From positions 3,162,001-3,226,000 of the forward strand of contig JADJRK010000001.1 of NCBI GenBank assembly GCA_016712285.1: a stretch of DNA of 64,000 nucleotides, given 5' to 3'. How positions within the stretch are numbered: position 1 is the stretch's first letter; each line of letters begins with the position of its first letter. Positions 42,390-50,879 of the stretch are shown here, piece after piece. The position numbers were made by a program, and so were the translations under genes. The notes under the pieces were generated by a model, which was not told where the DNA came from, did not search any database, and worked only from the letters and a program-made list of their open reading frames with translations. This DNA is from Planctomycetota bacterium. GTDB taxonomy: Bacteria; Planctomycetota; UBA8742; UBA2392.

Positions 42390-43208
42390 TCAGCCGACGA
42401 TCTTTTCGACCAGGTCCCACAATCGGTCGCGTGAGTCTTTCAGCAGCGCGATGCCGTGGGGGCGGCGCTCTTTGAAGCGCGAGTAGAACTTGCCCGTGAC
42501 GCCCTCCAGCTTCGGCTCTGTGGCCAGCCACACCGAGGGCTTGGCACCGTCGGCAGGGCTGCGCATCAGCAGGTTGATCCAGAACTGGATGAACTTCGGG
42601 AAGTTGCGAAACAGGTTCGTGCCCACGATGCCGGGGTGCAGTGAGTTGGCAGTGACCACGCCGGCTTCGCGCTCGGCCCATGTGATCGAGAGCATGGTGA
42701 GGGCCAGCTTGCTCTGGCGGTAAGCGCGGCGCGGCGAGTAGGCGCCCTTGAGGTTCGGGTCGTCCCAGTGGATGTGGCCGTTGAGGTGTTCTTCGCTGGA
42801 CACGTTCACCACGCGTCCCTTGGCGGCGCGCAGCGGCTCAATCAGCGCCTTGGTCAGCAGGTGCGGCGCGAGCGTGTTGACGGCCCAGGTTTCGTCGTGA
42901 CCTTCCGGCGTGATGGTCTGCTTTTCGGCCCACAAGCCGGCGTTGTTGATCAGTGCGTGCAGCTGGCCGTGGCTGGCGGCGATGCGCGCGGCGCCTTCTC
43001 GCACACTGGCCAGCAAAGCCATGTCCATGGGCACAGCTTCCGCGGAGCCGCCGGCGGCTTTGATCTCGTCAAGGGCAGGCTTGCAGCGGTCTTCTGAGCG
43101 GGCGACAACGACGACGTGGGCGCCGCGTTTGGCAAGCGCCACGGCGCCAACCCGGCCAATGCCCGACCCGGCACCAGTCATCACAACGGTTTTGCCTTTC
43201 AGGTCCAT
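42390..43208 (-). CDS. Short-chain dehydrogenase/reductase
   Basis: Classical SDR of the retinol-dehydrogenase-like group. The 272 residues have the cofactor motif TGAGSGIGR (11-19), NNAG (about 90-93), catalytic Ser in VNVSSEEH (about 139) and YxxxK in AYRQSKLAL (about 162-166). The post-Tyr region SLHPGIVGTNLFR is typical. The Arg at the end of the first beta strand loop (VVVARSEDR) suggests NADP(H) use. The substrate is unknown. Confidence 0.9.
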   Translation of the reverse strand: MDLKGKTVVMTGAGSGIGRVGAVALAKRGAHVVVVARSEDRCKPALDEIKAAGGSAEAVPMDMALLASVREGAARIAASHGQLHALINNAGLWAEKQTITPEGHDETWAVNTLAPHLLTKALIEPLRAAKGRVVNVSSEEHLNGHIHWDDPNLKGAYSPRRAYRQSKLALTMLSITWAEREAGVVTANSLHPGIVGTNLFRNFPKFIQFWINLLMRSPADGAKPSVWLATEPKLEGVTGKFYSRFKERRPHGIALLKDSRDRLWDLVEKIVG

Positions 43209-43304
43209 GTCGGGATGATGGGGCGGGTTTCAGGCCCCCGCAAGGTCAAGGCTCGCGAATCCGCCCGGGCCCTCAGAGGTTGTTCCATGTGATATAGTCA
43301 TTTG

Positions 43305-43937
43305 ATGTGCCCGCCCGCCGCGCTGCTGTTTGCAATCCTGTTCGCCGCGCCTCTTGCGGCGTACTCACCGCCGCGTGGTTCATGGGACAAGCCACTGGAA
43401 CCGGAACACGTCTATGTGTTCATCGATCCCGACGATGACTCGAGAGAGTACAAAAGGCATGGCACGCCGCGCCCTTTTCACTCGGGATGCTCGGAGTCCG
43501 GTGTTTACCGTCGAAGCGACCCGTCCGTCTCGGTTTGGCCCGACCCGGACGGGGACTTGAGAGGCCGCGAACTGACAATCATCGAAGGCGGCAAAGTAGT
43601 CATGGCCGTTGCCGATGACTCTGTTTTGTTCGTGTATCTCGACAACACGTTTGCCGACATTGCCCTTCCTGGGCCGCCACCTGACTACAGGAGAAAGCGC
43701 AGGCAACGCATGACGGCGATCGTCGACACTCGCCCATGGTGGACCGTGGCGGACGCGGGCGGGATACTCGCCTTCACCAGCAACGGAGGCCACGAACGCT
43801 GGATCAACCCGCGAATCCCGGAGGTCGTGCGCGTGTTCGACAAGGCGCCGTCGGCCAGGCAATCGACACCGGCCGAGTTGGCTGCGTTTGAAGCCGCCCT
43901 GGGCAAAGACCCCGAGCCCCGCAAGCGCGACGATTGA
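43305..43937 (+). CDS. Secreted hypothetical protein
   Basis: A 210-residue protein with an N-terminal signal peptide (MCPPAALLFAILFAAPLAAYS). The mature part carries FIDPDDDSREYKRHGTPRPFHSGCSESGVYRRSD, then strands DLRGRELTIIEGGKVVMAVADDSVLFVYLDN, and a charged C-terminus. No family is recognised. A TTG 3 bp upstream is an alternative start. A GATATAG sequence close before the ATG could be part of a -10 element. It is probably monocistronic. Confidence 0.65.
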   Translation: MCPPAALLFAILFAAPLAAYSPPRGSWDKPLEPEHVYVFIDPDDDSREYKRHGTPRPFHSGCSESGVYRRSDPSVSVWPDPDGDLRGRELTIIEGGKVVMAVADDSVLFVYLDNTFADIALPGPPPDYRRKRRQRMTAIVDTRPWWTVADAGGILAFTSNGGHERWINPRIPEVVRVFDKAPSARQSTPAELAAFEAALGKDPEPRKRDD

Positions 43938-44165
43938 CGCACCGCCTTGGCCCGACTGCGGTCTCTTTCGCCCGCTTCCCTGAAACCGTGGCGCGTTTGC
44001 CTAGCATGAAACGAGGGCACGCCACATCTCGCTCTGCCCGCCATCGACCGTGACTCCGGTTGACTCTCTTGTTTTCCTTACGATTGCGGCAACAATCCCG
44101 CCTGTTTGGCGTGGCCGGGACGGCCGCGCCCGGTGCAGGCGATGCGCCTGCGCTACGGAGCAACC

Positions 44166-45698
44166 ATGGCTAAGAACATCAAAACCCGTGCCGAAGACTA
44201 CTCGCAATGGTACCTCGACGTCATCAAAGCCGCGCAACTGGCTGATTACGCGCCCGTGCGCGGCTGCATGGTCATTCGGCCCGAGGGCTTTGCACTGTGG
44301 GAGGCAATCCAGCGCGACCTTGACCGGCGCTTCAAAGAGACCGGCCACGTCAACGCGTACTTTCCCCTGCTGATCCCCATGAACTTTCTCGCCAAGGAAG
44401 CCCAGCACGTTGAGGGCTTTGCCATGGAGTGCGCGGTGGTCACGCACCATCGCCTCGAGAAAGACGACAAGGGAGGCCTCAAAGCCGCCGGCGAACTGGA
44501 AGAACCCTTCGTCATCCGGCCCACCAGCGAAACGGTCATCGGCCACATGTACGCGCAATGGATCCAGAGCTATCGCGACCTGCCCGTGCTGATCAACCAG
44601 TGGTGCAACGTCATGCGCTGGGAGCTGCGCACACGGCTGTTTCTGCGCACAGCCGAGTTCCTGTGGCAGGAAGGCCACACCGCGCACGAGACTCACGACG
44701 AGGCGCAGGAAGAAACTCTGCGCATGCTGGATGTGTACGCCAGCTTTGCCGAGGAGTTCCTGGCGCTGCCCGTGGTCAAGGGCCGCAAAACCGAAAGCGA
44801 AAAGTTTCCCGGCGCTGACGCAACCTACGCCATTGAGGGCCTGATGCAGGACGGCAAGGCCCTGCAAGCCGGCACGTCGCACAACCTTGGGCAGAACTTC
44901 GCTAAGGCCTTCGACATCAAGTTCCTCGGCCGCGACAACAAGCAGGAACACGTCTGGACCACAAGCTGGGGCGTAAGCACACGGCTGATCGGCGCGCTGA
45001 TCATGGCGCATTCAGACGATGAGGGTTTAACGTTGCCCCCCAAAGTCGCGCCCGTGGTACTGGCGATCGTGCCCATCTACAAGACCGACGAAGACCGGGC
45101 CAAGGTTGCGGCGTTCATCGACAAGACGGTGGCGGCACTGGTCGGCGAGGACGAAGTTGCAGCCGCGGCCAGGCGCAAACAGGGCGACCTTGCCAGCTAC
45201 TTCTTTGACAAGGTGACGGGCCAGCGGATCATCGTGGACTGGCGCGACAATCGCCCCGGCGACAAGCAGTTCCACTGGGAGCAGCGCGGCGTTCCCTTCC
45301 GGATGGAAGTGGGCCCCCGCGATGTGGACTCAGGCAGTGTGGTCATGAAGCGCCGCTTCGACCGCGCCAAGGAAACTGTCGAAGCTGGCAAGCTCACGCC
45401 CAAGCACCTGCGCACCGAGCTGGACGACGTGCAGCGCCTGATGTTTGACAAGGCGAAAGCGTTCCGCGACGCCAACACGCACCACGTGACCAGCTACGAC
45501 GAGTTGAAGGCCAAGCTGGAAACGGGTGGCTTCGTGCGCTGCTTCTTCCACCACGGCAAAGAAGCCGAGGCCACGATCAAAGAAGAAACCAAGGCCACGG
45601 TTCGCTGCATCCCCTTCGACGCGCAGGGGAAAACCGGCAAGTGCATGTACTCGGGCCAGGAAGGCGCACCCGAAGTCATCTTCGCCGTGGCGTATTGA
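44166..45698 (+). CDS. proS: Prolyl-tRNA synthetase, archaeal/eukaryotic-like type
   Basis: Charges tRNA-Pro. The 510-residue form lacks the editing (YbaK-like) insertion of bacterial-type ProRS. Motif 2-like WNVMRWELRTRLFLRTAEFLWQEGHTAH and the HNLGQNF motif mark the class II catalytic core. The anticodon-binding domain follows, then a C-terminal zinc-like domain ending in the typical Tyr (IFAVAY). GGAG precedes ATG 44166. This form occurs in a subset of bacteria. A REP doublet begins 3 bp after the stop. Confidence 0.95.
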   Translation: MAKNIKTRAEDYSQWYLDVIKAAQLADYAPVRGCMVIRPEGFALWEAIQRDLDRRFKETGHVNAYFPLLIPMNFLAKEAQHVEGFAMECAVVTHHRLEKDDKGGLKAAGELEEPFVIRPTSETVIGHMYAQWIQSYRDLPVLINQWCNVMRWELRTRLFLRTAEFLWQEGHTAHETHDEAQEETLRMLDVYASFAEEFLALPVVKGRKTESEKFPGADATYAIEGLMQDGKALQAGTSHNLGQNFAKAFDIKFLGRDNKQEHVWTTSWGVSTRLIGALIMAHSDDEGLTLPPKVAPVVLAIVPIYKTDEDRAKVAAFIDKTVAALVGEDEVAAAARRKQGDLASYFFDKVTGQRIIVDWRDNRPGDKQFHWEQRGVPFRMEVGPRDVDSGSVVMKRRFDRAKETVEAGKLTPKHLRTELDDVQRLMFDKAKAFRDANTHHVTSYDELKAKLETGGFVRCFFHHGKEAEATIKEETKATVRCIPFDAQGKTGKCMYSGQEGAPEVIFAVAY

Positions 45699-45700
45699 AA

Positions 45701-45744
45701 GCCCGCGACGGAAGTCGCGGGCCGCCCGCGCGATTGGCGCGGGC
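45701..45744 (+). repeat. REP doublet, left of the second RAYT gene
   Basis: GCCCGCGAC/GTCGCGGGC (45701-45722, loop GGAA), one base, then GCCCGCGC/GCGCGGGC (45724-45744, loop GATTG). The doublet recurs inverted at 46325-46367 on the other side of the gene. Confidence 0.82.
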
Positions 45745-45796
45745 GAAGTGTTCGAAAAGTCGGGGCTGACCAGCGAAGGAGTCCCCGGAGCTTCAC

Positions 45797-46309
45797 ATGG
45801 CACCCACAGCATCTGCCCGATGGCATGCGCCAATCGCATACCTGCTGACGACCACGACCTACGGTACCTGGCTGCACGGGGATGAACGCGGGTCGGTGAA
45901 TCGGCATGGCTGGTCCGATCGAACGCGCTATCTTGGGCCCGACCCCGAGCTGGAGGCGCACAGGCGAAAGCTGATGAAGCAGCCCGCGTTTACATTCGAT
46001 GCGGTCTCCGCCGGCGCTGTCGATTGCGCAATCCGCGAACACTGCACGTTCAAGCAATGGCCCCTTCGCGCCTTGAATGTCAGGACCAACCATTTTCACG
46101 CTGTCGTGCTCGCGGTTCACGATGGAGCCCGCATGCTCGGTGCGATGAAGTCTCGCGCTACGCGCGTGCTGCGTGAAGGGGGACTCGTGGCCGAAGATCG
46201 CGAGATCTGGACAAAACGCGGCGCTGTCACCCTGCTGTTGACCCAGGAAGAAGTCAGCGCTGCTGTCAGGTACGTTGAGGATGGGCAGGGGCCGGATTTG
46301 TCTGCCTGA
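45797..46309 (+). CDS. Second REP-associated tyrosine transposase-like protein
   Basis: A 170-residue Y1-type transposase-fold protein with TYGTWLHGDERGSVNR (20-36), typical of the subgroup annotated as transposase IS200-like/RAYT. NVRTNHFHAVV puts the metal-binding His at 99 and 101, and Tyr159 (AAVRYVEDGQG) is the probable nucleophile. It is distinct from the 5-kb RAYT, with little similarity outside these motifs. It lies between inverted doublets of GCCCGCGAC/GCCCGCGC hairpins, a different REP family from that at 5 kb. A GGAG sequence occurs 12 bp upstream. Confidence 0.85.
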   Translation: MAPTASARWHAPIAYLLTTTTYGTWLHGDERGSVNRHGWSDRTRYLGPDPELEAHRRKLMKQPAFTFDAVSAGAVDCAIREHCTFKQWPLRALNVRTNHFHAVVLAVHDGARMLGAMKSRATRVLREGGLVAEDREIWTKRGAVTLLLTQEEVSAAVRYVEDGQGPDLSA

Positions 46310-46324
46310 TCAGTAGCGGTCCTC

Positions 46325-46367
46325 GCCCGCGCCGTGGCGCGGGCGGCCCGCGACTGCCGTCGCGGGC
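46325..46367 (-). repeat. REP doublet, right of the second RAYT gene
   Basis: GCCCGCGC/GCGCGGGC (46325-46344, loop CGTG), one base, GCCCGCGAC/GTCGCGGGC (46346-46367, loop TGCC), followed by TTTCC. The order of the two hairpins is the mirror image of the left doublet. Confidence 0.82.
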
Positions 46368-46401
46368 TTTCCTGCACGCTATCCCTCGCCATAATGACTT
46401 G

Positions 46402-47634
46402 ATGCGCAAGGCGTTTGACCTCAGGCCGCTGGACTTTGGCGACGTGATGGGGCGGGGGTTCTCGCTCTACTCTGCTGCATTTGTTGCCTTCGCGCGATGG
46501 TTTCTGCTGGCCTATACGCTGCCGATGGTCCTGCTTACGGTGGCGCTGTACCTGATGTTCGATCCCTATAGCTGGGTCGGACACAGTGCCCGCCGCGAGC
46601 CCGATGTCTGGGAAGTCAACTCGCTGGCTGCGTACTACTGGCTGCTCAAGCTTGCCTCGATCATCTTCGGCGCGACGGTTGGCGCGGCAGGCGTCTACTA
46701 CCTGGGCTCGCGCCTATACGTGGGTGGGCAACCTGGCCTGGCCGAAGTCGCCAAAGCTTTCTATGCGCGCAGCACACACCTGTTGGGCGCATCGCTGCTG
46801 CATCTGCTTGCGGTGCTTGGCATCACGCTGGTGCTGTTCGGGTTGCCGATTTCGATGGCGCTCGGCGGCGAAGGCGCGGGTGCCGTGGGCATGGCGGTCG
46901 TGTTTTCGTTCTTGTGGGTGCCGCTGCTGGGCTGGTACCTGGGCACATTTGGGCTCAATGTGCCGTGCGTGATGCTGGATGATGCCGAGTCAACCGAGAG
47001 CTTCAGTCGCAGCAGATTCCTGACGCACGGGTTTCGCATGCGGCTGTTCGGCGTGATGGCATGCGCCGCGCTGCTGGTGGGCGCGCCGGGTTTGCCGGGC
47101 CTGCTGACCGTGCCGGCGTGGGTCGGCCAGTCGCTACTTGAAGACGCACAGTGGCCGCTGCTCGGCGACCTGATTCGTGTGCTGTGGGACGGCGTGCTGC
47201 TGCCGCTTTTCTTCACGCCCGTGGTTGTGTTCTACTTCGACATGCGCTGCCGCAAAGAAGGCTACGACCTTGCCGTGATGGCCCGCAACTTCGGCATCGA
47301 AGAGGGCGAGATGATGCGCTATCGCATGAACCCGGACGTAGGCTATCGCCCGCCCGGGTACAAGCCGCCCAAGGGCCGCCGCGCCAGCGTGCCGCGCATG
47401 CCGCAGATACAGCCGCAACAGAACTGGGGCGGCAATCCACATTGGCAGCCGGCGCCGCAGTGGGGCCCGCCGCCGCCGGGGTGGCAAGCCGGCCCGCCTC
47501 CCGGCTGGATGCCGCCACCGCCGCCACCCGGCTGGCAGCCAGGCCCGCCCGCGAACCCGCATTGGGCGCCGCCGCAGCCCGGCCAAGGGCCGCCGTTGCC
47601 GCGCATGCCGCTGAAGCGAAGGGGCCCGTCATGA
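46402..47634 (+). CDS. Polytopic membrane protein with proline-rich C-terminus
   Basis: A 410-residue protein that opens the DUF4129-MoxR-DUF58 cluster. It has about six spans (near 30-55, 80-105, 130-160, 165-185, 215-240, 255-285), like the membrane domain of glycerophosphoryl diester phosphodiesterase-associated proteins. The last 80 residues are a tail of repeated PPPGWQ/PPGW units, similar to proline/tryptophan tails of cell-envelope proteins. The start ATG 46402 follows a TTG; the frame then ends with ATGA overlapping the next gene. No catalytic motif is present. Confidence 0.75.
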   Translation: MRKAFDLRPLDFGDVMGRGFSLYSAAFVAFARWFLLAYTLPMVLLTVALYLMFDPYSWVGHSARREPDVWEVNSLAAYYWLLKLASIIFGATVGAAGVYYLGSRLYVGGQPGLAEVAKAFYARSTHLLGASLLHLLAVLGITLVLFGLPISMALGGEGAGAVGMAVVFSFLWVPLLGWYLGTFGLNVPCVMLDDAESTESFSRSRFLTHGFRMRLFGVMACAALLVGAPGLPGLLTVPAWVGQSLLEDAQWPLLGDLIRVLWDGVLLPLFFTPVVVFYFDMRCRKEGYDLAVMARNFGIEEGEMMRYRMNPDVGYRPPGYKPPKGRRASVPRMPQIQPQQNWGGNPHWQPAPQWGPPPPGWQAGPPPGWMPPPPPPGWQPGPPANPHWAPPQPGQGPPLPRMPLKRRGPS

Positions 47635-48542
47635 AACGGAGCCGCTTGTCGCGTGATTGGCTATGGGTGTTTGTCTGCCTGGCGCTGTTGCTGGCGGCTT
47701 CGCCCTTGTGCGCCCAGGAATCGGGGAACGACCCAAAGGCCAGGCGGATTCTTGATCGGCCCGAATACAAAGGGTACCGCGTCGAGAAACAAGAGTATGA
47801 AGGCGGCGAGGGCGAACGCGGAAACGAAGAATTCTCCAACCAGCCACCTTCCAACAGCCAGCCCACAGACGACAGCGGCTACTCAGAGGGCGAGACCGGG
47901 TGGCGCAAAGAGCGCGGATATCGCCGCACCGGCGAAGCCGGCCCGGCGCGCAGGCCCCAGCGCCCCAGCGGCGGCGGGGAGAGTGAAGGCGGCGGTGGCT
48001 CGTCGGCGGACCTGAGTTGGATTGGCGCGGTCTTTCAGGTTGTGTTCTGGGTGATCGTGATTGCGGCGGCACTGGTGGCGATCTTCTTCATTGTGAAGGC
48101 GCTGATGGGCATCAAGCTGAAGCGCAAGCCCAAGGCCGACAAGAAGAAAGTCAGCAGCCAGAAGAAACCGGGCGAAAGCACGACCACGCCCGCCGAAGAC
48201 GAACTGCCGGCGCTGCCGCAAGAGTTCGAAGACGCGCTGGTTGTAGCGCAACGCGAGTTTGACGCCGCGCTGCGCGCGCGCGACTGGGCCAAGGCGGCGC
48301 TGCTGGCGTACCGCATTTTCTGGCTGAAAGCCGGCTGGCGCGGGTGTGTCGAGCAGGCCGACGTAAAGACCTGGCGTGATGCCCTGGCAATGGTACGCGG
48401 CAGTGAAATGCGCGTGCGAGTGCGCGAGCTGCTGCCGTTGGTCGAGAGTGTCCGGTACGGGCAGCACGTACCCGGCGAGCGCGAGTTTGAAGACTGGAAG
48501 CGCCGCCTGGACCAGATTGAACCCCGCGGGGTGCTGAGTTGA
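47631..48542 (+). CDS. DUF4129-type membrane protein
   Basis: A 303-residue protein with a signal peptide (1-28, ending CAQ), a low-complexity Gly/Glu/Gln linker, one span at 130-158, and a C-terminal helical DUF4129-like domain (about 195-295: FEDALVVAQREFDAALRARDWAKAALLAYRIFWLKAGWRG and VRELLPLVESVRYGQHVPGEREFEDWKRRL). DUF4129 domains occur in MoxR-DUF58 operons of planctomycetes, actinobacteria and cyanobacteria. It overlaps its neighbours by 4 bp on both sides. The biochemical role is unknown. Confidence 0.78.
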   Translation: MKRSRLSRDWLWVFVCLALLLAASPLCAQESGNDPKARRILDRPEYKGYRVEKQEYEGGEGERGNEEFSNQPPSNSQPTDDSGYSEGETGWRKERGYRRTGEAGPARRPQRPSGGGESEGGGGSSADLSWIGAVFQVVFWVIVIAAALVAIFFIVKALMGIKLKRKPKADKKKVSSQKKPGESTTTPAEDELPALPQEFEDALVVAQREFDAALRARDWAKAALLAYRIFWLKAGWRGCVEQADVKTWRDALAMVRGSEMRVRVRELLPLVESVRYGQHVPGEREFEDWKRRLDQIEPRGVLS

Positions 48543-49831
48543 GCGAGCCTGCGCGCAAGGTCAATCCTGTTCACCGCGAGACCATCTTTCGCGTGGTCAT
48601 GGTCGGTGCGTTTGTCGTGACGACCGTCTTCTGGCTGGTGGTCGGCATCTTTGACGTGCCGCTGGTGCCGGACAACTTCACCAACAGCCATTCCGGCTCG
48701 CCAGGCGGGCACCACGCGTTTGTCGAACTGCTGAAAGAAAACGGGCGCACGGTGCGGCGAGAGGCCGCCCGGCTGGAGTTGCCCGAGTACAACTCGTACT
48801 CGGGCGCGACATTGATGATCCTGGAGCCGCGTCCCGAGTTCGTGGACGAATACCCCGGCGAACTCGAGAATCTGCTGAAAGACGCGCGCAACCGGCCCAC
48901 AAGTGTGGTGCTGGCCCTGCCCAAGCGCGCCTACTATCCCGAGTATGAAGACGAAAACGGCGACCTTGTACTGACCGAGGTGATTTTTCCGCCCGACTTT
49001 ATTGATGACTTGATGCGCCAGTCCGGCTTTGACCGCTGGTTCAAGGTTGGCCACGACCGGCGCGACAAAGTGCCGGTGGTGACTGCGTATTCCGACAGGC
49101 ACAGCCAGGTCAGCGCCGAGATTCACCACCCGGTGCAGGTGCTGCGTCCGCTGCGGGACGTGTCGGACCTGCCCGCAAACGTGCAGGTCATCGCCTCAAC
49201 TGACCGGGGCGACGTGATTGCCGTGCGGCTGCGCGGTGAAAACGACGGCGCCAACGGCGGCCTGGTGCTGGTCAGCGACCCGGACATGTTCACCAATCGC
49301 TTTCTCGGCAAACTCGGGATGTCGGACCTGGCAATGGCGATGCTCCGGCACGCACCCCCCAAGGGCGAGATCGTGATCGACGAGGCGCTGCACGGGTTTG
49401 GCGCGGACTCAAGCCTTGCGTACCTTGCCGCCACGCCGCCGGGATTGTGGGTGACGCTTAGCGTGATCTTGCTGATGCTGCTGTTCGGGTGGCGGCAGGC
49501 CACGGTGCTGCGGCCCATCGATGCCGAGGTGCAGGACCGTGCCGAGCGACGCTACGCCATCGAGGGCCTGGCCCGAATGATGGAACGTACCGGCGCCCAT
49601 GATGAAGCCGCCCGTCGCATCGTAAGGCGTTCGTGGCTGGTGCTGGGCCAGGGCGCGGCGCAGGTGCAGGGGGCTGGGCGGGTGACCACGGCGATTCGCA
49701 AGGGCCGCACCGGGCGCATCGTGAAGATGTCGGGTGAAAGCAGCGAGGAAAAGCTGGTCAACATCGCGCGCCGTGTGGCGCGGCAGAAACGCACGGGCGA
49801 AACCGAGCACAGCCAGTTATGGTCGGACTAA
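48539..49831 (+). CDS. DUF4350-type membrane protein
   Basis: A 430-residue protein with spans at about 18-40 and 298-318. The region between resembles DUF4350, a ThuA/glutamine-amidotransferase-like fold (NSHSGSPGGHHAFVELLKENGRTVRREAARLEL; LMILEPRPEFVDEY; GEIVIDEALHGFG). The start is a TTG in a TTGA overlap with the preceding stop. The cytoplasmic C-terminus (330-430) is helical and basic. It is a standard member of the MoxR-DUF58-DUF4129 locus, but the function is unknown. Confidence 0.75.
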   Translation: MSEPARKVNPVHRETIFRVVMVGAFVVTTVFWLVVGIFDVPLVPDNFTNSHSGSPGGHHAFVELLKENGRTVRREAARLELPEYNSYSGATLMILEPRPEFVDEYPGELENLLKDARNRPTSVVLALPKRAYYPEYEDENGDLVLTEVIFPPDFIDDLMRQSGFDRWFKVGHDRRDKVPVVTAYSDRHSQVSAEIHHPVQVLRPLRDVSDLPANVQVIASTDRGDVIAVRLRGENDGANGGLVLVSDPDMFTNRFLGKLGMSDLAMAMLRHAPPKGEIVIDEALHGFGADSSLAYLAATPPGLWVTLSVILLMLLFGWRQATVLRPIDAEVQDRAERRYAIEGLARMMERTGAHDEAARRIVRRSWLVLGQGAAQVQGAGRVTTAIRKGRTGRIVKMSGESSEEKLVNIARRVARQKRTGETEHSQLWSD

Positions 49832-49853
49832 GCGCATCGTGTAAGGAAACGAA

Positions 49854-50876
49854 ATGAACGAGTTCAATGAATCGATGCCCGACCCGTCGCAAGACGCAAC
49901 GCCGGTGCCGGCCACAGAGCCCGCCGAGCGCAAGATGCAGCGCTTTGCCGACGCGCTGGAACAGGCTGTCGACAAGGTGGTGAAGGGCCAGCCCGGTGTC
50001 GTGCGCCACATCCTGGTAGCGATGCTGGTGCAGGGTCACGTGCTGCTTGAGGGCAACCCCGGCACTGCCAAGACTCTGCTGGTGCGCACCTTGGGCAAGC
50101 TGTGCCAGCTTGAGTTCCGGCGCATCCAGTTTACGCCCGACCTGATGCCCAGCGACATCACGGGCACCAGCATCTTCCGCCCCGACACTGCGCAGTTCGA
50201 GTTTCGGCGCGGGCCGGTGTTCACGCAACTGCTGCTGGCCGACGAAATCAACCGCGCGCCGGCACGCACGCAGGCTGCGCTTCTGCAAGCCATGCAGGAA
50301 CGCATTGTCAGCGCCGACGGACACGACCACGAGCTGTCGGACATCTTTTCAGTGATAGCAACCCAAAACCCGCTGGAAAACGAAGGCACGTACCCGCTGC
50401 CCGAAGCAGAGCTCGACCGCTTCCTGTTCAAGCTGATAATTGAGTACCCCGACGAGCGCGCCGAAAGCGACATTCTCAAGCAGCATGGCGCGCCGCGCAC
50501 CGCCGACGAATTCGCCGGCCTGGCCGGCAAGCCACTCTTCGGCAGCGCAGAGATCATGGCCATGCGCAAGATTGTCATGCGCGTGGAAGTGCGGCCCGAC
50601 ATCTCGGACTACACACTGGCGATCATCCGCGCGACACGCGAGCACCCGTTTCTTCGTGCCGGCGCCAGCACACGTGCCGGTGTCATGCTGCTGCGCGCGG
50701 CACGCGCACTCGCGGCCACACACGGGCGCGGCTTTGTCGTGCCTGACGATGTGCGCGCACTGGCCCCCAGCGCATTGCGCCACCGGCTGTACCGCACCGC
50801 AGCCGCTGAAATGGAAGGGACCAGCACGGACGCGATCCTTGAAGACATCGTGCAGAGGATACCGCCGCCACGGTAA
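49854..50876 (+). CDS. MoxR-family AAA+ ATPase
   Basis: The 340-residue protein has Walker A GNPGTAKT (67-74), Walker B LLLADEINRAPARTQ (126-140), and the QNPLENEGTYPLPEAELDRFLFKL region that follows in MoxR proteins. It is distinct from the MoxR at 40.1 kb (longer N-terminus, different linker). It lies between DUF4350 and DUF58 genes; the pair MoxR-DUF58 is widely conserved and thought to mature or remodel membrane or secreted proteins. The downstream spacing to DUF58 is 3 bp. Confidence 0.93.
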   Translation: MNEFNESMPDPSQDATPVPATEPAERKMQRFADALEQAVDKVVKGQPGVVRHILVAMLVQGHVLLEGNPGTAKTLLVRTLGKLCQLEFRRIQFTPDLMPSDITGTSIFRPDTAQFEFRRGPVFTQLLLADEINRAPARTQAALLQAMQERIVSADGHDHELSDIFSVIATQNPLENEGTYPLPEAELDRFLFKLIIEYPDERAESDILKQHGAPRTADEFAGLAGKPLFGSAEIMAMRKIVMRVEVRPDISDYTLAIIRATREHPFLRAGASTRAGVMLLRAARALAATHGRGFVVPDDVRALAPSALRHRLYRTAAAEMEGTSTDAILEDIVQRIPPPR

Positions 50877-50879
50877 AGC

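Noticed and set aside
42334..42681. Longer start for the TPR protein
   Set aside because: The added part overlaps the SDR gene on the same strand and is compositionally alien; ATG 42333 has a GGAG site.
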